This document shows positions 27,829 through 37,102 of a DNA stretch of 64,000 bases, piece after piece. The translations under genes were made by a program, and so were the position numbers. Numbering within the stretch: position 1 is the first letter of the stretch; each line of letters begins with the position of its first letter. The DNA comes from Arthrobacter pityocampae. GTDB taxonomy: Bacteria; Actinomycetota; Actinomycetes; Actinomycetales; Micrococcaceae. The notes below the pieces were generated by a model that had not been told where the DNA came from, ran no database searches, and saw only the letters and a list, made by a program, of their open reading frames with translations. The DNA lies in NCBI RefSeq assembly GCF_002927275.1, contig NZ_PRKW01000002.1:124001-188000 (forward strand), read 5' to 3'.

Positions 27829-28230
27829 CTACGGGCTGGTGTGCGAGCTACCGCTCTGCTGTGACGGACCCTGCGGCGGGACGGCCCCCTGGCCGTCGGT
27901 CCCGGGGACCTGGTCACCGGGAACCGGGGACGCGCCGTGGGGCTGCGCCGGTCCCTGGGCCTGCCCGTGCGGCGGGACGGGCGCCTGATACGCCGGTGCC
28001 TGATAGGTGGGCGTGTACGTCTGGGGCCCCGGAGTGTTCACGACGCGGCCCTCCACGGGATCCGTGCCGGTCTCACCGGTGTTGTTCTCGTCCTTCATCT
28101 GCTTCACCTCGGACTTGAAGATCCGCAGGGACTGTCCCACGCTGCGGGCCAGTCCGGGCAGCTTCGGCGCGCCGAACAGGACGATCGCTAGGACGATGAT
28201 GATGACGATGTGCCAGCCTTCGAGCCTCAT
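27829..28230 (-). CDS. tatA: Sec-independent translocase protein TatA
   Basis: 133 aa. One membrane helix (about 6-22, HIVIIIVLAIVLFGAPKLP), then an amphipathic helix (LARSVGQSLRIFKSEVKQMKDE) and a long Pro/Gln-rich disordered tail. GAGGAA lies at good distance from the ATG at 28230; an ATG two codons earlier is too close. First gene of tatAC. Confidence 0.93.
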   Translation of the reverse strand: MRLEGWHIVIIIVLAIVLFGAPKLPGLARSVGQSLRIFKSEVKQMKDENNTGETGTDPVEGRVVNTPGPQTYTPTYQAPAYQAPVPPHGQAQGPAQPHGASPVPGDQVPGTDGQGAVPPQGPSQQSGSSHTSP

Positions 28231-28267
28231 GCCCATTTCCTCTCGTTGGTTCACCCTCGAGTTTAGT

Positions 28268-28630
28268 TCACAGGTGGGGCATGTCCTGCAGGAGCTGCGG
28301 CTGTTCGCGCCGGGCACGCCTCGCGATGCGGCGCGCGCGCCGGTCGTCGACGCGGCGGGTCCTGGCCAGGTCCCGGGCCGCGCGGACCGCCTCCGGGGCC
28401 GAGAACACGGCGGGGACGGGGATGCCGGGCGCGCCCGAGCGGGCGGTTCCGACGCCGTCGTCCGCGGTGCCGGCAGCGGGCGCGTCCACCTGGAGGCGAT
28501 CCATCGCCTCCCCGAATTCACGGAGTGTTCGCATGATGCGGCGGAAGACGCGGAAGCCGACGACGACGAGGAAGATGACGCTGACGGCCACCAGCGCGAC
28601 CCACAGCACGATCCACATCCACCAGAGCAT
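28268..28630 (-). CDS. Small membrane protein of the pafBC-tatA interval
   Basis: 120 aa. One N-terminal membrane helix (MLWWMWIVLWVALVAVSVIF), then an Arg-rich cytoplasmic tail with a Pro/Ala spacer. No known domain recognised. It starts just inside the pafBC stop region and has its own TAGACT -10 six nt before the ATG. Confidence 0.65.
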   Translation of the reverse strand: MLWWMWIVLWVALVAVSVIFLVVVGFRVFRRIMRTLREFGEAMDRLQVDAPAAGTADDGVGTARSGAPGIPVPAVFSAPEAVRAARDLARTRRVDDRRARRIARRARREQPQLLQDMPHL

Positions 28631-28636
28631 GATGCC

Positions 28637-28642
28637 AGTCTA
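28637..28642 (-). promoter_or_regulatory. -10 element TAGACT, leaderless promoter
   Basis: TAGACT on the minus strand, 6 nt before the ATG at 28630. It overlaps the pafBC stop codon. Confidence 0.5.
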
Positions 28643-30628
28643 GGCCAGTGCCTGGTGCGCGCGTGCAGCGTCCAGCCAGCGGAGGGTCTCCGCGCGCAGC
28701 TCCGCCGGGGCGATGACCGCCGCCGATCCGCCGAGACCGGCCACGAGGCCCGGGATCCAGGCACTGGACGCCACCTTGAGGCGGGCGGCCAGGCGGTCCT
28801 CGCCGAGCTCCTGCACGGCGTCGGCGTTGTACTGGGCGGCGATCCAGCGGGCCCGGGGCTCGAGCAGGAGCGTGACGGCGAGATCGGCGTCCCCGGAGCG
28901 GTAGGGCGCGACGCTCCGCCGGTCGCGGGCGAGGAACTCCTCGTCCAGGTCCGCGGTGGCCGGCTGGTCCGTCAGGGTGGCCCGCTGGATGCGGTCCAGC
29001 CGGAAGTTCCTCAGCCCGTCGGAGTCCACGCTCCACGCCTCGAGGTACCACGTGTCCTGGTGCAGGAAGATGCGGACCGGTTCGAGGAGGCGACGCGTGA
29101 TCTCGTCGCGGGTGGGGACGAAGTAGTCCACGTCCACGCGCACGTTCGAGTGCAGGGCGGCCTGCAGTACCTCGAGCGTCGGGTCGACGTCGTCCTCCGT
29201 GAGCTTGGTCGCGACGGCCGTCCCGATGCGCGCGGCGTCGCCGGCCGCGGCCGTGAGCTTCGTCTGGGCGCTGATGATCGCCTCGTTGTCGCGCATGCCG
29301 GGGAGCTCCCGGAGGGCCTGGAGCCCCACGAGGAGGGAGCAGGCCTCGTCCATGCTGAGCTTCACGGGCTCGGCGAGGTCGCGGGCGTTGGTGAGGTAGA
29401 TCCTGTCCTCCTCGATGTTCACGTCCATCAGCCCGTCCGGGTAGTGCCGCGGCCCGCTGACGAACAGCAGGTCGAGGTCCTTGGTGAGCTGGACCTCGGT
29501 CACGTCGAACCGGCGCGCCGTCTCCCCCACCTCCGCCCCGGGGTGCGCCAGAAGGTATGGGACGAGGTCGAGCAGGCGCAGCAGGTGGTCCTGGGAGGAG
29601 GACTTGCGACGCGGCGCGGGGCGGGCGCGCCCGCTGATCTCGAGGTGCTCGGGCGCGGCGAGGGCCGCCGCGTGGGCGTCGTCGAGGAGCCGGACGACCT
29701 CCGCGGCCAGCTCCTGCGGCTCACGGACCCGGGCGTTGACGCCCAGCCCGGCGATGGTCGCGGCCATGGGGCTCGACGCCGCGTACGGCACCCGCAGGAC
29801 GTCCCACTCCTCCCCGGTCTGCAGGATCTCGGTGTCCTTGCGCACGCGCAGCACCTGGCAGGAGCCGGGCCGCGCCGCGACGACCGCGATGCGGTCGGGC
29901 TCGCTGCGGGACAGCGAGGACAGCGTCTGGTTCATGTCGAAGGACGCCGGGACCTCGAACGTCCCCGGCAGGATGACGGGTTCACCGGTCATGCGAGAGA
30001 GGCGGAAGAACCGTTCGGCCTTACGGGTGGTGTCGAAGCCGACGACGTACCAGTGGCCGAAGCGCGCGCCCATCCCCCAGGGGTGCACGGTGCGCATCTC
30101 CTCGCGGCCGGTGCTCGCGGCCCGGTAGGGGAAGCGGAGGGGGGCGCGGGAGGTCAGGGCCTGCCACACGGTGTCCCAGTAGGGGGCGTCCGTGGTGATG
30201 CGCGGCTGGATGAGCGGCGTGAGCTCGGTCCCGCCGTCCGTGCTGCGGGAGCTGAGTTTCCGCAGGGCGCGGGACGCCGCGGAGTCGAGCGAGCCCTGGT
30301 CCCAGACGCCGGCGGCGAGGTTGAGGACGGCGTACTCCTCGGGCAGGAAGCTGACGCCGCCGAGCCGGTAGTTCTCGGCGCTGATGCGGTACCGCTGCAC
30401 GGTGTTGTCGTTGTCGAACAGGGCGTCCTCGCTGTAGGCCTCCAGCGGGATGCCCTGCTCGCGCAGCGCCGCCTTGTCGCGGTCGAAGAGCTTCTCGCGG
30501 GCCGCGACGGACGTCGCCTCCCGGTACAGGTCGATCTCCTCGAACAGTTCCTCCTTCGTGAACCCGCGGCGGCTCGACAGGAGCATGATCACGAGGGTGA
30601 GGAGGCGTTCGGTACGTTTTGCGGACAC
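28640..30628 (-). CDS. pafBC: PafB-PafC fusion, WYL-domain transcription activator
   Basis: 662 aa, about twice a single PafB or PafC. Two copies of the HTH-WYL layout: HTH at about 1-60 (RGFTKEELFEEI) with WYL domain near 150-230, then a second HTH near 345-400 (VGETARRFDVTEVQLTKDLDLLF) and WYL near 500-580. In mycobacteria the two are separate genes whose heterodimer activates the LexA-independent DNA-damage response. The fused form is known from Arthrobacter. GTG start with TAGGGT 6 nt upstream. Confidence 0.93.
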   Translation of the reverse strand: MSAKRTERLLTLVIMLLSSRRGFTKEELFEEIDLYREATSVAAREKLFDRDKAALREQGIPLEAYSEDALFDNDNTVQRYRISAENYRLGGVSFLPEEYAVLNLAAGVWDQGSLDSAASRALRKLSSRSTDGGTELTPLIQPRITTDAPYWDTVWQALTSRAPLRFPYRAASTGREEMRTVHPWGMGARFGHWYVVGFDTTRKAERFFRLSRMTGEPVILPGTFEVPASFDMNQTLSSLSRSEPDRIAVVAARPGSCQVLRVRKDTEILQTGEEWDVLRVPYAASSPMAATIAGLGVNARVREPQELAAEVVRLLDDAHAAALAAPEHLEISGRARPAPRRKSSSQDHLLRLLDLVPYLLAHPGAEVGETARRFDVTEVQLTKDLDLLFVSGPRHYPDGLMDVNIEEDRIYLTNARDLAEPVKLSMDEACSLLVGLQALRELPGMRDNEAIISAQTKLTAAAGDAARIGTAVATKLTEDDVDPTLEVLQAALHSNVRVDVDYFVPTRDEITRRLLEPVRIFLHQDTWYLEAWSVDSDGLRNFRLDRIQRATLTDQPATADLDEEFLARDRRSVAPYRSGDADLAVTLLLEPRARWIAAQYNADAVQELGEDRLAARLKVASSAWIPGLVAGLGGSAAVIAPAELRAETLRWLDAARAHQALA

Positions 30629-30634
30629 GGGAAA

Positions 30635-30640
30635 ACCCTA
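30635..30640 (-). promoter_or_regulatory. -10 element TAGGGT, leaderless promoter of pafBC
   Basis: TAGGGT on the minus strand, 6 nt (TTTCCC) before the GTG at 30628; no ribosome site, so leaderless translation is likely. Confidence 0.55.
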
Positions 30641-30715
30641 CCTTCACGGGAGCGGCGGAAGGGACGCACACCGACCGTGGTCGACGTACGTCCCTTCCGT
30701 GTGGCAGTACAGGGG

Positions 30716-30737
30716 GCGGCCGCGGATGGGCGGCCGC
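30716..30737 (-). terminator. Hairpin downstream of the FKBP gene
   Basis: GCGGCCGC repeated at 30716-30723 and 30730-30737, each self-complementary, gives an 8-bp stem with a 6-nt loop. It lies just after the leftward FKBP stop. Confidence 0.45.
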
Positions 30738-30747
30738 ACCGGTGGCG

Positions 30748-31143
30748 CTAGCGGACCCCGAGGAGGTCGACGACGAAGATCAGCGCCTCGTTGGGCCCGA
30801 TCGCCGAGCCGGCGCCGTTCGCGCCGTAGGCGAGCTGCGAGGGGATCTCGAGGCGGCGGCGGCCGCCGACCTTCATGCCGAGGAGTCCCTGGTCCCAGCC
30901 CTGGATGACCTGGCCGACGCCGACCTTGAAGTCGAGCGGGGTGCCCCGGTTCCAGGACGCGTCGAATTCCTCGCCCGTGGAGAAGGCGACGCCCACGTAG
31001 TGGGTGGAGACGGTGTTGCCCGGCTTCGCCTCGTCGCCGGTGCCCGTGATGATGTCCTCGATGACGAGGTCGGTGGGGGCGTCGTGCGCGGGGAAGTCGA
31101 TCTCGGGCTTCTGGCGGTCGAATTCGCGGTGTCCAAATGACAT
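30748..31143 (-). CDS. FKBP-type peptidyl-prolyl cis-trans isomerase, cytoplasmic
   Basis: 131 aa. Single FKBP domain: VSTHYVGVAFSTGEEFDASW, then GQVIQGWDQGLLGMKVGGRR, then IPSQLAYG and LIFVVDLLGV. No signal peptide. AAGGAG precedes the ATG. It follows the FKBP lipoprotein gene on the same strand, within the pup-proteasome cluster. Confidence 0.93.
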   Translation of the reverse strand: MSFGHREFDRQKPEIDFPAHDAPTDLVIEDIITGTGDEAKPGNTVSTHYVGVAFSTGEEFDASWNRGTPLDFKVGVGQVIQGWDQGLLGMKVGGRRRLEIPSQLAYGANGAGSAIGPNEALIFVVDLLGVR

Positions 31144-31186
31144 GGCTGCTCCTTGGGTCGGTGAAGGGTTGTTGGCGGGGCGGGCG

Positions 31187-32173
31187 TTACTCGGCGTCGG
31201 CCTTGTCGGTGATCTCGACGAAGAACACGAGGGTTCCGGAGGGCTGTCCCTGGGGCGCCGGGTCTCCGTAGGCCCAGGGGCCCGGGATGACCAGGAGCAG
31301 CTGGGAGCCGACCTTCTGGCCGGCGAGGCCCTTGGTCCAGCCCTCGATGACGCCGGTCAGCGGGAATTCGATGGGCTCGCCGCGTTCGTAGCTGGAGTCG
31401 AACTGCTCGCCGTCCTCCCAGCGCCAGCCGGCGTACTTGGCGGTGATGGTGTCGGTCTCGGTGATCTCCTCGCCGGTGCCTTCCTTGAGGACCTTCACGA
31501 CGAGGTCGTCGGAGGGCTCGTTGTCCGGGATGGTGACCTCGGGGGCGCCCTCGTCCCCGAAGGTGAAGGTGGGCAGCTGGTCGTCGTCGTCGAGCTTCTT
31601 GACGTCCGCGGGCGAGAGCACCTCGGGCTCCGGCGGAGGCTGCTCGGCGGAGATGACCTTCAGGACGATCAGCTGCTCCGGGGTGGCCGGCTGGCCCTCC
31701 ACGGCCTCGGGTGCAGGGCGGGTGTAGGCCACCTGCGCGCCGACCTTCGACCCGGTCAGGACCTCGTAGAGCTCCGCATCCTGTTCCTTGAGCGTGTCGT
31801 CCACGGGGAGGACCTGCGGCTCGCCCTGGCTGTAGGTGTCACCGAGGACCTCGCCGTCCTCCGCGTTGAGCGCGACGATCTGGTACCGGACCTGCTCGCC
31901 GGCCTCGATCGCGTCCCCGTCTCCGTCGACGACGGTCCTCGCGGCCACACCGGTGATGTCGAGGGGCTCGTCGAATTCGACGCTCGGTGCCTCTTCGTCC
32001 GTTCCGCCGGATACTTCGACGGACTCGAGGATCCCGGTGGCGCCGGCCGACGTCCCGGACGAACTGCCCGACGAGTCCCCGGCCGAGTCGCCCGTCAGGT
32101 CGTCCGTCATGAGCCCGCCACAGCCTGACAGGAACAGCGTGAGCGCAACGGAGGTTGTGAGTACTTTTCGCAC
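31187..32173 (-). CDS. FKBP-type peptidyl-prolyl isomerase lipoprotein
   Basis: 328 aa. Lipoprotein signal with lipobox LSGC (Cys near residue 18). Two FKBP-like halves follow: a degenerate first half (about 65-185) and a canonical second (about 215-320, ITAKYAGWRWEDGEQFDSSY; GVIEGWTKGLAGQKVGS). It should fold secreted proteins outside the membrane. GTG start at 32173. Confidence 0.9.
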   Translation of the reverse strand: MRKVLTTSVALTLFLSGCGGLMTDDLTGDSAGDSSGSSSGTSAGATGILESVEVSGGTDEEAPSVEFDEPLDITGVAARTVVDGDGDAIEAGEQVRYQIVALNAEDGEVLGDTYSQGEPQVLPVDDTLKEQDAELYEVLTGSKVGAQVAYTRPAPEAVEGQPATPEQLIVLKVISAEQPPPEPEVLSPADVKKLDDDDQLPTFTFGDEGAPEVTIPDNEPSDDLVVKVLKEGTGEEITETDTITAKYAGWRWEDGEQFDSSYERGEPIEFPLTGVIEGWTKGLAGQKVGSQLLLVIPGPWAYGDPAPQGQPSGTLVFFVEITDKADAE

Positions 32174-32263
32174 GAAGCTACTTTCGGTTGGGGATCCGGT
32201 CCGGGCCGCCCGTGGAACAAAGGGCCCCGCCCAGCCTAACGGTTCCGAGGAGCGCCGTCGCCG

Positions 32264-33625
32264 TCACAGCTGCCGCAGCAGCGCCTCGACCCGCTCGTCG
32301 ACGGAGGCGAAGGGGTCCTTGCAGAGGATGGTCTGCTGCGCCCTGTCGTTGAGTTTGAGGTGCACCCAGTCCACCGTGTAGTCACGGTTGGCCTCCTTGG
32401 CGCGCCGGACGAACTCGCCGCGCAGCCGTGCCCGGGTGGTGTGGGGCGGCACGTCCACCGCCTCCTTCACCGCCGTCTCCTCGACGACGCGGGCGGCCTC
32501 CCCCCTGGCCTGAAGGAGGAAGAAGAGGCCGCGCGTGCGGGAGATGTCGTGGTAGGTGAGGTCGAGCTGGGCGGCCCTCGCCGAATCGAGGTCGTCGCCG
32601 GACCGCGCCAGGTACCGGTCGATCAGCTTCTTCTTGATCGCCCAGTCGATCTCCCGGTCGACGGGCGCGGTGTTCCCGGTCTCCACCGCGTCGAGGACGC
32701 GCTCCCACAGGTCCAGGATGGCGGGAACGTGCTGGTTGTGGGCCCCGTGCTGCTCGACGAAGGCCGTCGCCTTCGCGAGGTACTCCCGCTGCATCTCCAG
32801 CGCCGTCATGTGACGGCCGTTCGCGAGCTTGAGGAGCTGGCGGCCGGTGAGGTCGTGGGAGATCTCGCGGATGCTCCGGATGGGATTCTCCAGGCGGTAG
32901 TCGCGCATCAGCTCGCCCGCCTCGACCATCCGCAGCAGCAGGTCCACGGAGCCGATCTTGAGCAGCGTCGTGGTCTCGGACATGTTCGAGTCACCGGCGA
33001 TGACGTGCAGCCGGCGGTAGTGTTCGGCGTCGGCGTGCGGCTCGTCCCGGGTGTTGATGATGGGCCGTGAGCGGGTCGTCGCGGAGGAGATGCCCTCCCA
33101 CAGGTGGTCCGCGCGCTGGGAGAACGCGTAGATGGACCCGGCCTGCGTCTTCAGGACCTTCCCGGCGCCGACGAGCAGCTGGCGGGTCACGAGGAACGGG
33201 ATCAGGATGTCCGCGAGCCGGGCGAATTCGAGCTTGCGCGGGATGAGGTAGTTCTCGTGGCTGCCGTAGGAGTTGCCCGCGGAGTCCGTGTTGTTCTTGA
33301 AGAGGTAGATCCGCCCGTCGTAGCCCTCCTGCGACAGCTTCCGCTGCGCCTCGGAGACGAGGTCCTCGAGGATCAGCTCGCCGGCGCGGTCGTGGGCGAC
33401 GAGCTGCGCGAGGTCGTCGCACTCCGCCGTCGCGTACTCGGGGTGCGAACCGACGTCGAGGTACAGGCGCGACCCGTTCGTCAGGAACACGTTGGAGGAC
33501 CTGCCCCAGCTGACGACCTTGCGGAACAGGTAGCGGGCCACCTCCTCGGGTGACAGCGGGCGGGAGTCGGGCCCCGAGTAGGAGATCCCGAACTCGGTCT
33601 CGACACCGAAGATACGCCGGTCCAT
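32264..33625 (-). CDS. pafA: Pup-protein ligase PafA
   Basis: 453 aa. Attaches the C-terminal Glu of deamidated Pup to target lysines, using ATP. Glutamine-synthetase-like fold: [12 protein letters not shown] with the ATP/Mg glutamate at the N terminus, [38 protein letters not shown], and [14 protein letters not shown]. The ATG shares one base with the prcA stop (TGATG), so the two are coupled. Confidence 0.96.
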   Translation of the reverse strand: MDRRIFGVETEFGISYSGPDSRPLSPEEVARYLFRKVVSWGRSSNVFLTNGSRLYLDVGSHPEYATAECDDLAQLVAHDRAGELILEDLVSEAQRKLSQEGYDGRIYLFKNNTDSAGNSYGSHENYLIPRKLEFARLADILIPFLVTRQLLVGAGKVLKTQAGSIYAFSQRADHLWEGISSATTRSRPIINTRDEPHADAEHYRRLHVIAGDSNMSETTTLLKIGSVDLLLRMVEAGELMRDYRLENPIRSIREISHDLTGRQLLKLANGRHMTALEMQREYLAKATAFVEQHGAHNQHVPAILDLWERVLDAVETGNTAPVDREIDWAIKKKLIDRYLARSGDDLDSARAAQLDLTYHDISRTRGLFFLLQARGEAARVVEETAVKEAVDVPPHTTRARLRGEFVRRAKEANRDYTVDWVHLKLNDRAQQTILCKDPFASVDERVEALLRQL

Positions 33626-34368
33626 CAGTTCTCCTGCCCGCCCTGGAGCACGATCTCGAGTTCGGGTCCGCCGATCCGGCGGAACGCGCGGTGGCTGCCG
33701 CGCAGGGTGTCAGGGTCGCGTTCGAGGAACGCGACCTCGAGGACGGAGGGGTCGAGGGCGGGGGTCCCCGACCGGTCGCCGTCGCCCGCGGTGCCGGTGG
33801 CCGCACCCGCGAGGGCCCGTGCGGCGGCCCGGACGCCGTCGGCGAGCCCGACGTCCGCGGACCACGTGTCGCGGAGGCCGCCGACGACGGCGTCGGCCGC
33901 GCCGCCCATGACCACGAAGCCCGCCTCGTCCGCGATGGAGCCGTCGAAGGTGAGCCGGTAGAGGTGGTCGGCCTCCTGGCTGCGGCCCACTTCGGCCACC
34001 ACGAGCTCCACCTCGAAGGGCTTGCTCTCGGCCGTGAACACGGCGCCGAGGCTCTGCGCGTACACGCTGGCGAGGCCCCGCGCCGTGACGTCCTCGCGGG
34101 CGTAGGAGTAGCCGCGGACGTCCGCGTAGCGGACCCCGGCCTGGCGGAGGCTCTCGAACTCGTTGTACTTGCCGACCGCCGCGAAGGCGATGCGGTCGTA
34201 GATCTCCCCGAGCTTGTGCAGGGAGGGCGAGGCGTTCTGGGCGACGAGGGCGATGCCGTCCCGGCAGCTCATCACCACCACGGACCGGCCCCGCGAGATG
34301 CCCTTCCGCGCGAAGTCGGCGCGGTCCTTCATCAGCTGCTCGGGTGAGACGTAGAACTGCTGCGTCAT
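33625..34368 (-). CDS. prcA: Proteasome subunit alpha
   Basis: 247 aa. Forms the outer heptameric rings of the 20S core and the gate. The N terminus ([23 protein letters not shown]) and body ([18 protein letters not shown]) fit bacterial alpha subunits. No N-terminal threonine nucleophile, as expected. Begins 3 nt after the prcB stop. Confidence 0.96.
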   Translation of the reverse strand: MTQQFYVSPEQLMKDRADFARKGISRGRSVVVMSCRDGIALVAQNASPSLHKLGEIYDRIAFAAVGKYNEFESLRQAGVRYADVRGYSYAREDVTARGLASVYAQSLGAVFTAESKPFEVELVVAEVGRSQEADHLYRLTFDGSIADEAGFVVMGGAADAVVGGLRDTWSADVGLADGVRAAARALAGAATGTAGDGDRSGTPALDPSVLEVAFLERDPDTLRGSHRAFRRIGGPELEIVLQGGQEN

Positions 34369-34371
34369 GGC

Positions 34372-35199
34372 CTATGCCTCCCGGCCCGCGGACGAACGGG
34401 CGTCGATGATGGTGTGCGCCACGGCCTCGAGCTCCCGCTCCGGGACGCGGCGCGTACCGGCTGCGTCCACGACGTAGACCACGGGCCACAGGCCGCGCAC
34501 GGTGTCCGGACCGCCGGTGGCGGAGTCGTCGTCGGCCGCGTCGTAGAGGGCTTCGACCGCCACGCGGACGGCCGACGCCTCGGTGAGGTGCGGGTTCCAC
34601 AGCTTCTTGAGCGCCCCCCGGGCGAAGACCGACCCGGAGCCGACGGAGTGGTGTTCGTGCTCCTCGTAGCGGCCGCCCGTGACGTCGAACGAGAACAGGC
34701 GCCCGAGGTGCCGGTCCGCGTCGAAGCCGGCGAAGAGCGGGACGACGGCGAGGCCCTGCATGGCCATCGGCAGGTTCTGCCGGACCATCGCGGCGAGGCG
34801 GTTGGCCTTGCCGTCCAGGCTCATCATGGTCGCTTCGATCTTCTCGTAGTGCTCCAGCTCCACCTGGAACAGCCGCGCCAGGTCGACGCCGATGCCGGCG
34901 CTGCCGGCGATCCCGAGCACGGAGGAGCGGTCCGCCGGGAACACCTTCTCGATGTGGCGGCTCGCGATCACATTGCCCATCGTCGCCCGGCGGTCACCCG
35001 CCATGAGCACGCCGCCCGGGAAGGTGAGCGAGACGATCGTCGTCGCGTGCGGGGCGAGACGGGAGGCGTCGGAGGTCGCGGGGGCCGGTCCGAGGGACCG
35101 GTTCGACGGCAGCAGTCCCGGATGGTGAGCGCCCAGATAGTCGGCGAAGGACGTCGAGGCGGCCCGTGGGACCGCTGCCGCTGCATCATCCGGGAGCAT
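34372..35199 (-). CDS. prcB: Proteasome subunit beta
   Basis: 275 aa. A propeptide of about 52 residues precedes the autocatalytic junction HA-TTIVSL, making Thr53 the catalytic nucleophile of the mature subunit. Downstream core motifs include [15 protein letters not shown] and [17 protein letters not shown]. It starts 3 nt after the pup stop. Forms the inner rings with PrcA. Confidence 0.96.
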   Translation of the reverse strand: MLPDDAAAAVPRAASTSFADYLGAHHPGLLPSNRSLGPAPATSDASRLAPHATTIVSLTFPGGVLMAGDRRATMGNVIASRHIEKVFPADRSSVLGIAGSAGIGVDLARLFQVELEHYEKIEATMMSLDGKANRLAAMVRQNLPMAMQGLAVVPLFAGFDADRHLGRLFSFDVTGGRYEEHEHHSVGSGSVFARGALKKLWNPHLTEASAVRVAVEALYDAADDDSATGGPDTVRGLWPVVYVVDAAGTRRVPERELEAVAHTIIDARSSAGREA

Positions 35200-35202
35200 C
35201 CG

Positions 35203-35409
35203 CTACTGGCCGCCCTTCTGCACGAAGCCGCGCACGAACTCCTCCGCGTTGGACTCGAGGACGCCGTCGATCTCGTCGAGCAGGTCGTCGACGCCCTGGG
35301 TCTGGCCGGAATCCTGCGCCGCCGCGGGAGCCGCGGGGGCGGGTGTGTCGAGGTCTTCCTCCTCCGCGGAGGACGTTCCGCCGGTGTTCTTGCGGTCCTG
35401 TGTCGCCAC
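35203..35409 (-). CDS. pup: Prokaryotic ubiquitin-like protein Pup
   Basis: 68 aa, mostly disordered and acidic. The C-terminal ARC-binding helix (VDDLLDEIDGVLESNAEEFVR) and final GGQ are diagnostic. The terminal Gln means Dop must deamidate it before PafA can use it. The GTG at 35409 (MATQDRKN) is chosen because AAAGG lies at proper distance; the GTG at 35418 abuts that site. Confidence 0.95.
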   Translation of the reverse strand: MATQDRKNTGGTSSAEEEDLDTPAPAAPAAAQDSGQTQGVDDLLDEIDGVLESNAEEFVRGFVQKGGQ

Positions 35410-35455
35410 GGTATCCACCCTTTCCGTCGTTCTGCTGGGTTCGGAGGTCAGGCTC

Positions 35456-37102
35456 CTATGGTGCCACGCGCCGATCCGGGCCGCTCAACAATCGGGCGAG
35501 GAAATCCTCGGCGTCCGTGGCTGCATCGAACAACGCCCCGGTGAGCGACTCCGTGCCCCGCAGCGGCTCGCGGGTCTGGACGCGCTGCAGCCTCCGCTCC
35601 CCCGGGAGCTCGAAGATCAGCGAGTCCCAGCTCGCGCCGACCACCTCGGCGGGGTACTCGGCGATACACCGGCCACGGAAGTAGGCGCGCGTGTCCCGCG
35701 GTGGTTCGACGGCGGCCCGCGCGACGTCGGCGGGCTCGACGAGCAGGTCGACGTCCCCCCTGCGTGCCAGGCGCTGGTAGATGCCCTTCGCGGGGCGCAG
35801 GTCGGCGTACTGCAGGTCGATGAGCGCGAGGCGGGGATCAGTCCACGCGAGGCCGTCCCGGGTCCGGTACGCCTCGAGGACCTTCAGCTTCGCCACCCAG
35901 TCGACGGCGCGGGCCGCCTCCATCGGGTCGCGCCGCAGCGTCGCCAGCAGCGACTGCCAGCGGTCGACGACGTCGCGGGTCTGCCGGTCGGCGTCCGCCG
36001 GGAGTGCGGCCGTGACCGCGTCGCAGTAGAGCTCCTGCAGCTGGAGTCCGGTCAGGGACCGCCCGTCCCTGAGCCGGACCTCCACCGTCAGGGAGGGGTC
36101 GTGGCTGATGGCGCGCAGGGCCTCGACCGGGTCCTCGAGCTCGGGGACCGGCGCGAGGCCCTGCTCGATGAGCGAGAGCACGAGGGCGGTGGTGCCGAGC
36201 TTCAGGTAGTTGGACACCTCGTTCAGGTTGGCGTCGCCGATGATGACGTGCAGCCGCCGGTACTTCTCCGCGACCGCGTGGGGTTCGTCGCGCGTGTTGA
36301 TGATGGGACGCCGGACGGTCGTCTCGAGGCCGATCTCGTTCTCGAAGAAGTCGGCCCGCTGGCTGATCTGGAAGCCGGCCTCCTGGTTCAGGGGGCCCAG
36401 GCCCACACGCCCTGCACCGCAGATCACCTGGCGCGAGACGAAGAAGGGGATGAGGGCCTCGGCGAGCCTGGAGAAGGGGACCCTCCGGGGGACGAGGTAG
36501 TTCTCGTGGGAGCCGTAGGAGACGCTCTTGTTGTCCGTGTTGTTCTTGTACAGGATCACGGGCGAGAAGCCGGGGGTGGTACCGATCCGGTCCATCGCGG
36601 CCACGGCCACGTGGTCCCCGGCGCGGTCCCAGAGCACGGCGTCGAGGGGGTTCGTGACTTCGGGTGAGGAGTACTCGGGGTGGGCGTGGTCCACGTAGAG
36701 CCGGGCACCGTTGTTGAGGACGAGGTTCATGAGCACGGCGGCTTCGGCGGGTTCGCCGCGCTCGAGCGCGATCTGCTCGGCGGTGAGCTCCACGGGCTCG
36801 TCGGTGAGCTGGCTGGGATGGGCGCTGCCGCGGTCCATCCGGAACCCGCGGGCGTCGGTCAGCGGCGTCTCGTCCGTGTAGTCCCAGCGCGTGTTGACGA
36901 GGTTGCCGAGCCCCTCGCGCAGCGTCGCGGCGTAGGCGTTGACCACCTGCGAGGACAGCAGCGTGGGATTCGCCGACGGCAGGGCCGGGGCGATGATGCC
37001 GTACTCGGTCTCCGTCCCCATGACCCGGTGGACGGAGATGCCGTCACCGACGGCGGGCAGCTCCCCCGGCTGCCCGGTCTCTCGTCCCCCCGTGACGATC
37101 AC
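35456..37102 (-). CDS. dop: Pup deamidase/depupylase Dop
   Basis: 548 aa. PafA paralogue that converts the C-terminal Gln of Pup to Glu and removes Pup from targets. Motifs: [63 protein letters not shown]. The GTG overlaps the ARC stop by 4 bp. An ATG at 37021 (MGTETEYG) would remove a weakly conserved 27-residue leader and is a possible alternative. Confidence 0.95.
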   Translation of the reverse strand: MIVTGGRETGQPGELPAVGDGISVHRVMGTETEYGIIAPALPSANPTLLSSQVVNAYAATLREGLGNLVNTRWDYTDETPLTDARGFRMDRGSAHPSQLTDEPVELTAEQIALERGEPAEAAVLMNLVLNNGARLYVDHAHPEYSSPEVTNPLDAVLWDRAGDHVAVAAMDRIGTTPGFSPVILYKNNTDNKSVSYGSHENYLVPRRVPFSRLAEALIPFFVSRQVICGAGRVGLGPLNQEAGFQISQRADFFENEIGLETTVRRPIINTRDEPHAVAEKYRRLHVIIGDANLNEVSNYLKLGTTALVLSLIEQGLAPVPELEDPVEALRAISHDPSLTVEVRLRDGRSLTGLQLQELYCDAVTAALPADADRQTRDVVDRWQSLLATLRRDPMEAARAVDWVAKLKVLEAYRTRDGLAWTDPRLALIDLQYADLRPAKGIYQRLARRGDVDLLVEPADVARAAVEPPRDTRAYFRGRCIAEYPAEVVGASWDSLIFELPGERRLQRVQTREPLRGTESLTGALFDAATDAEDFLARLLSGPDRRVAP

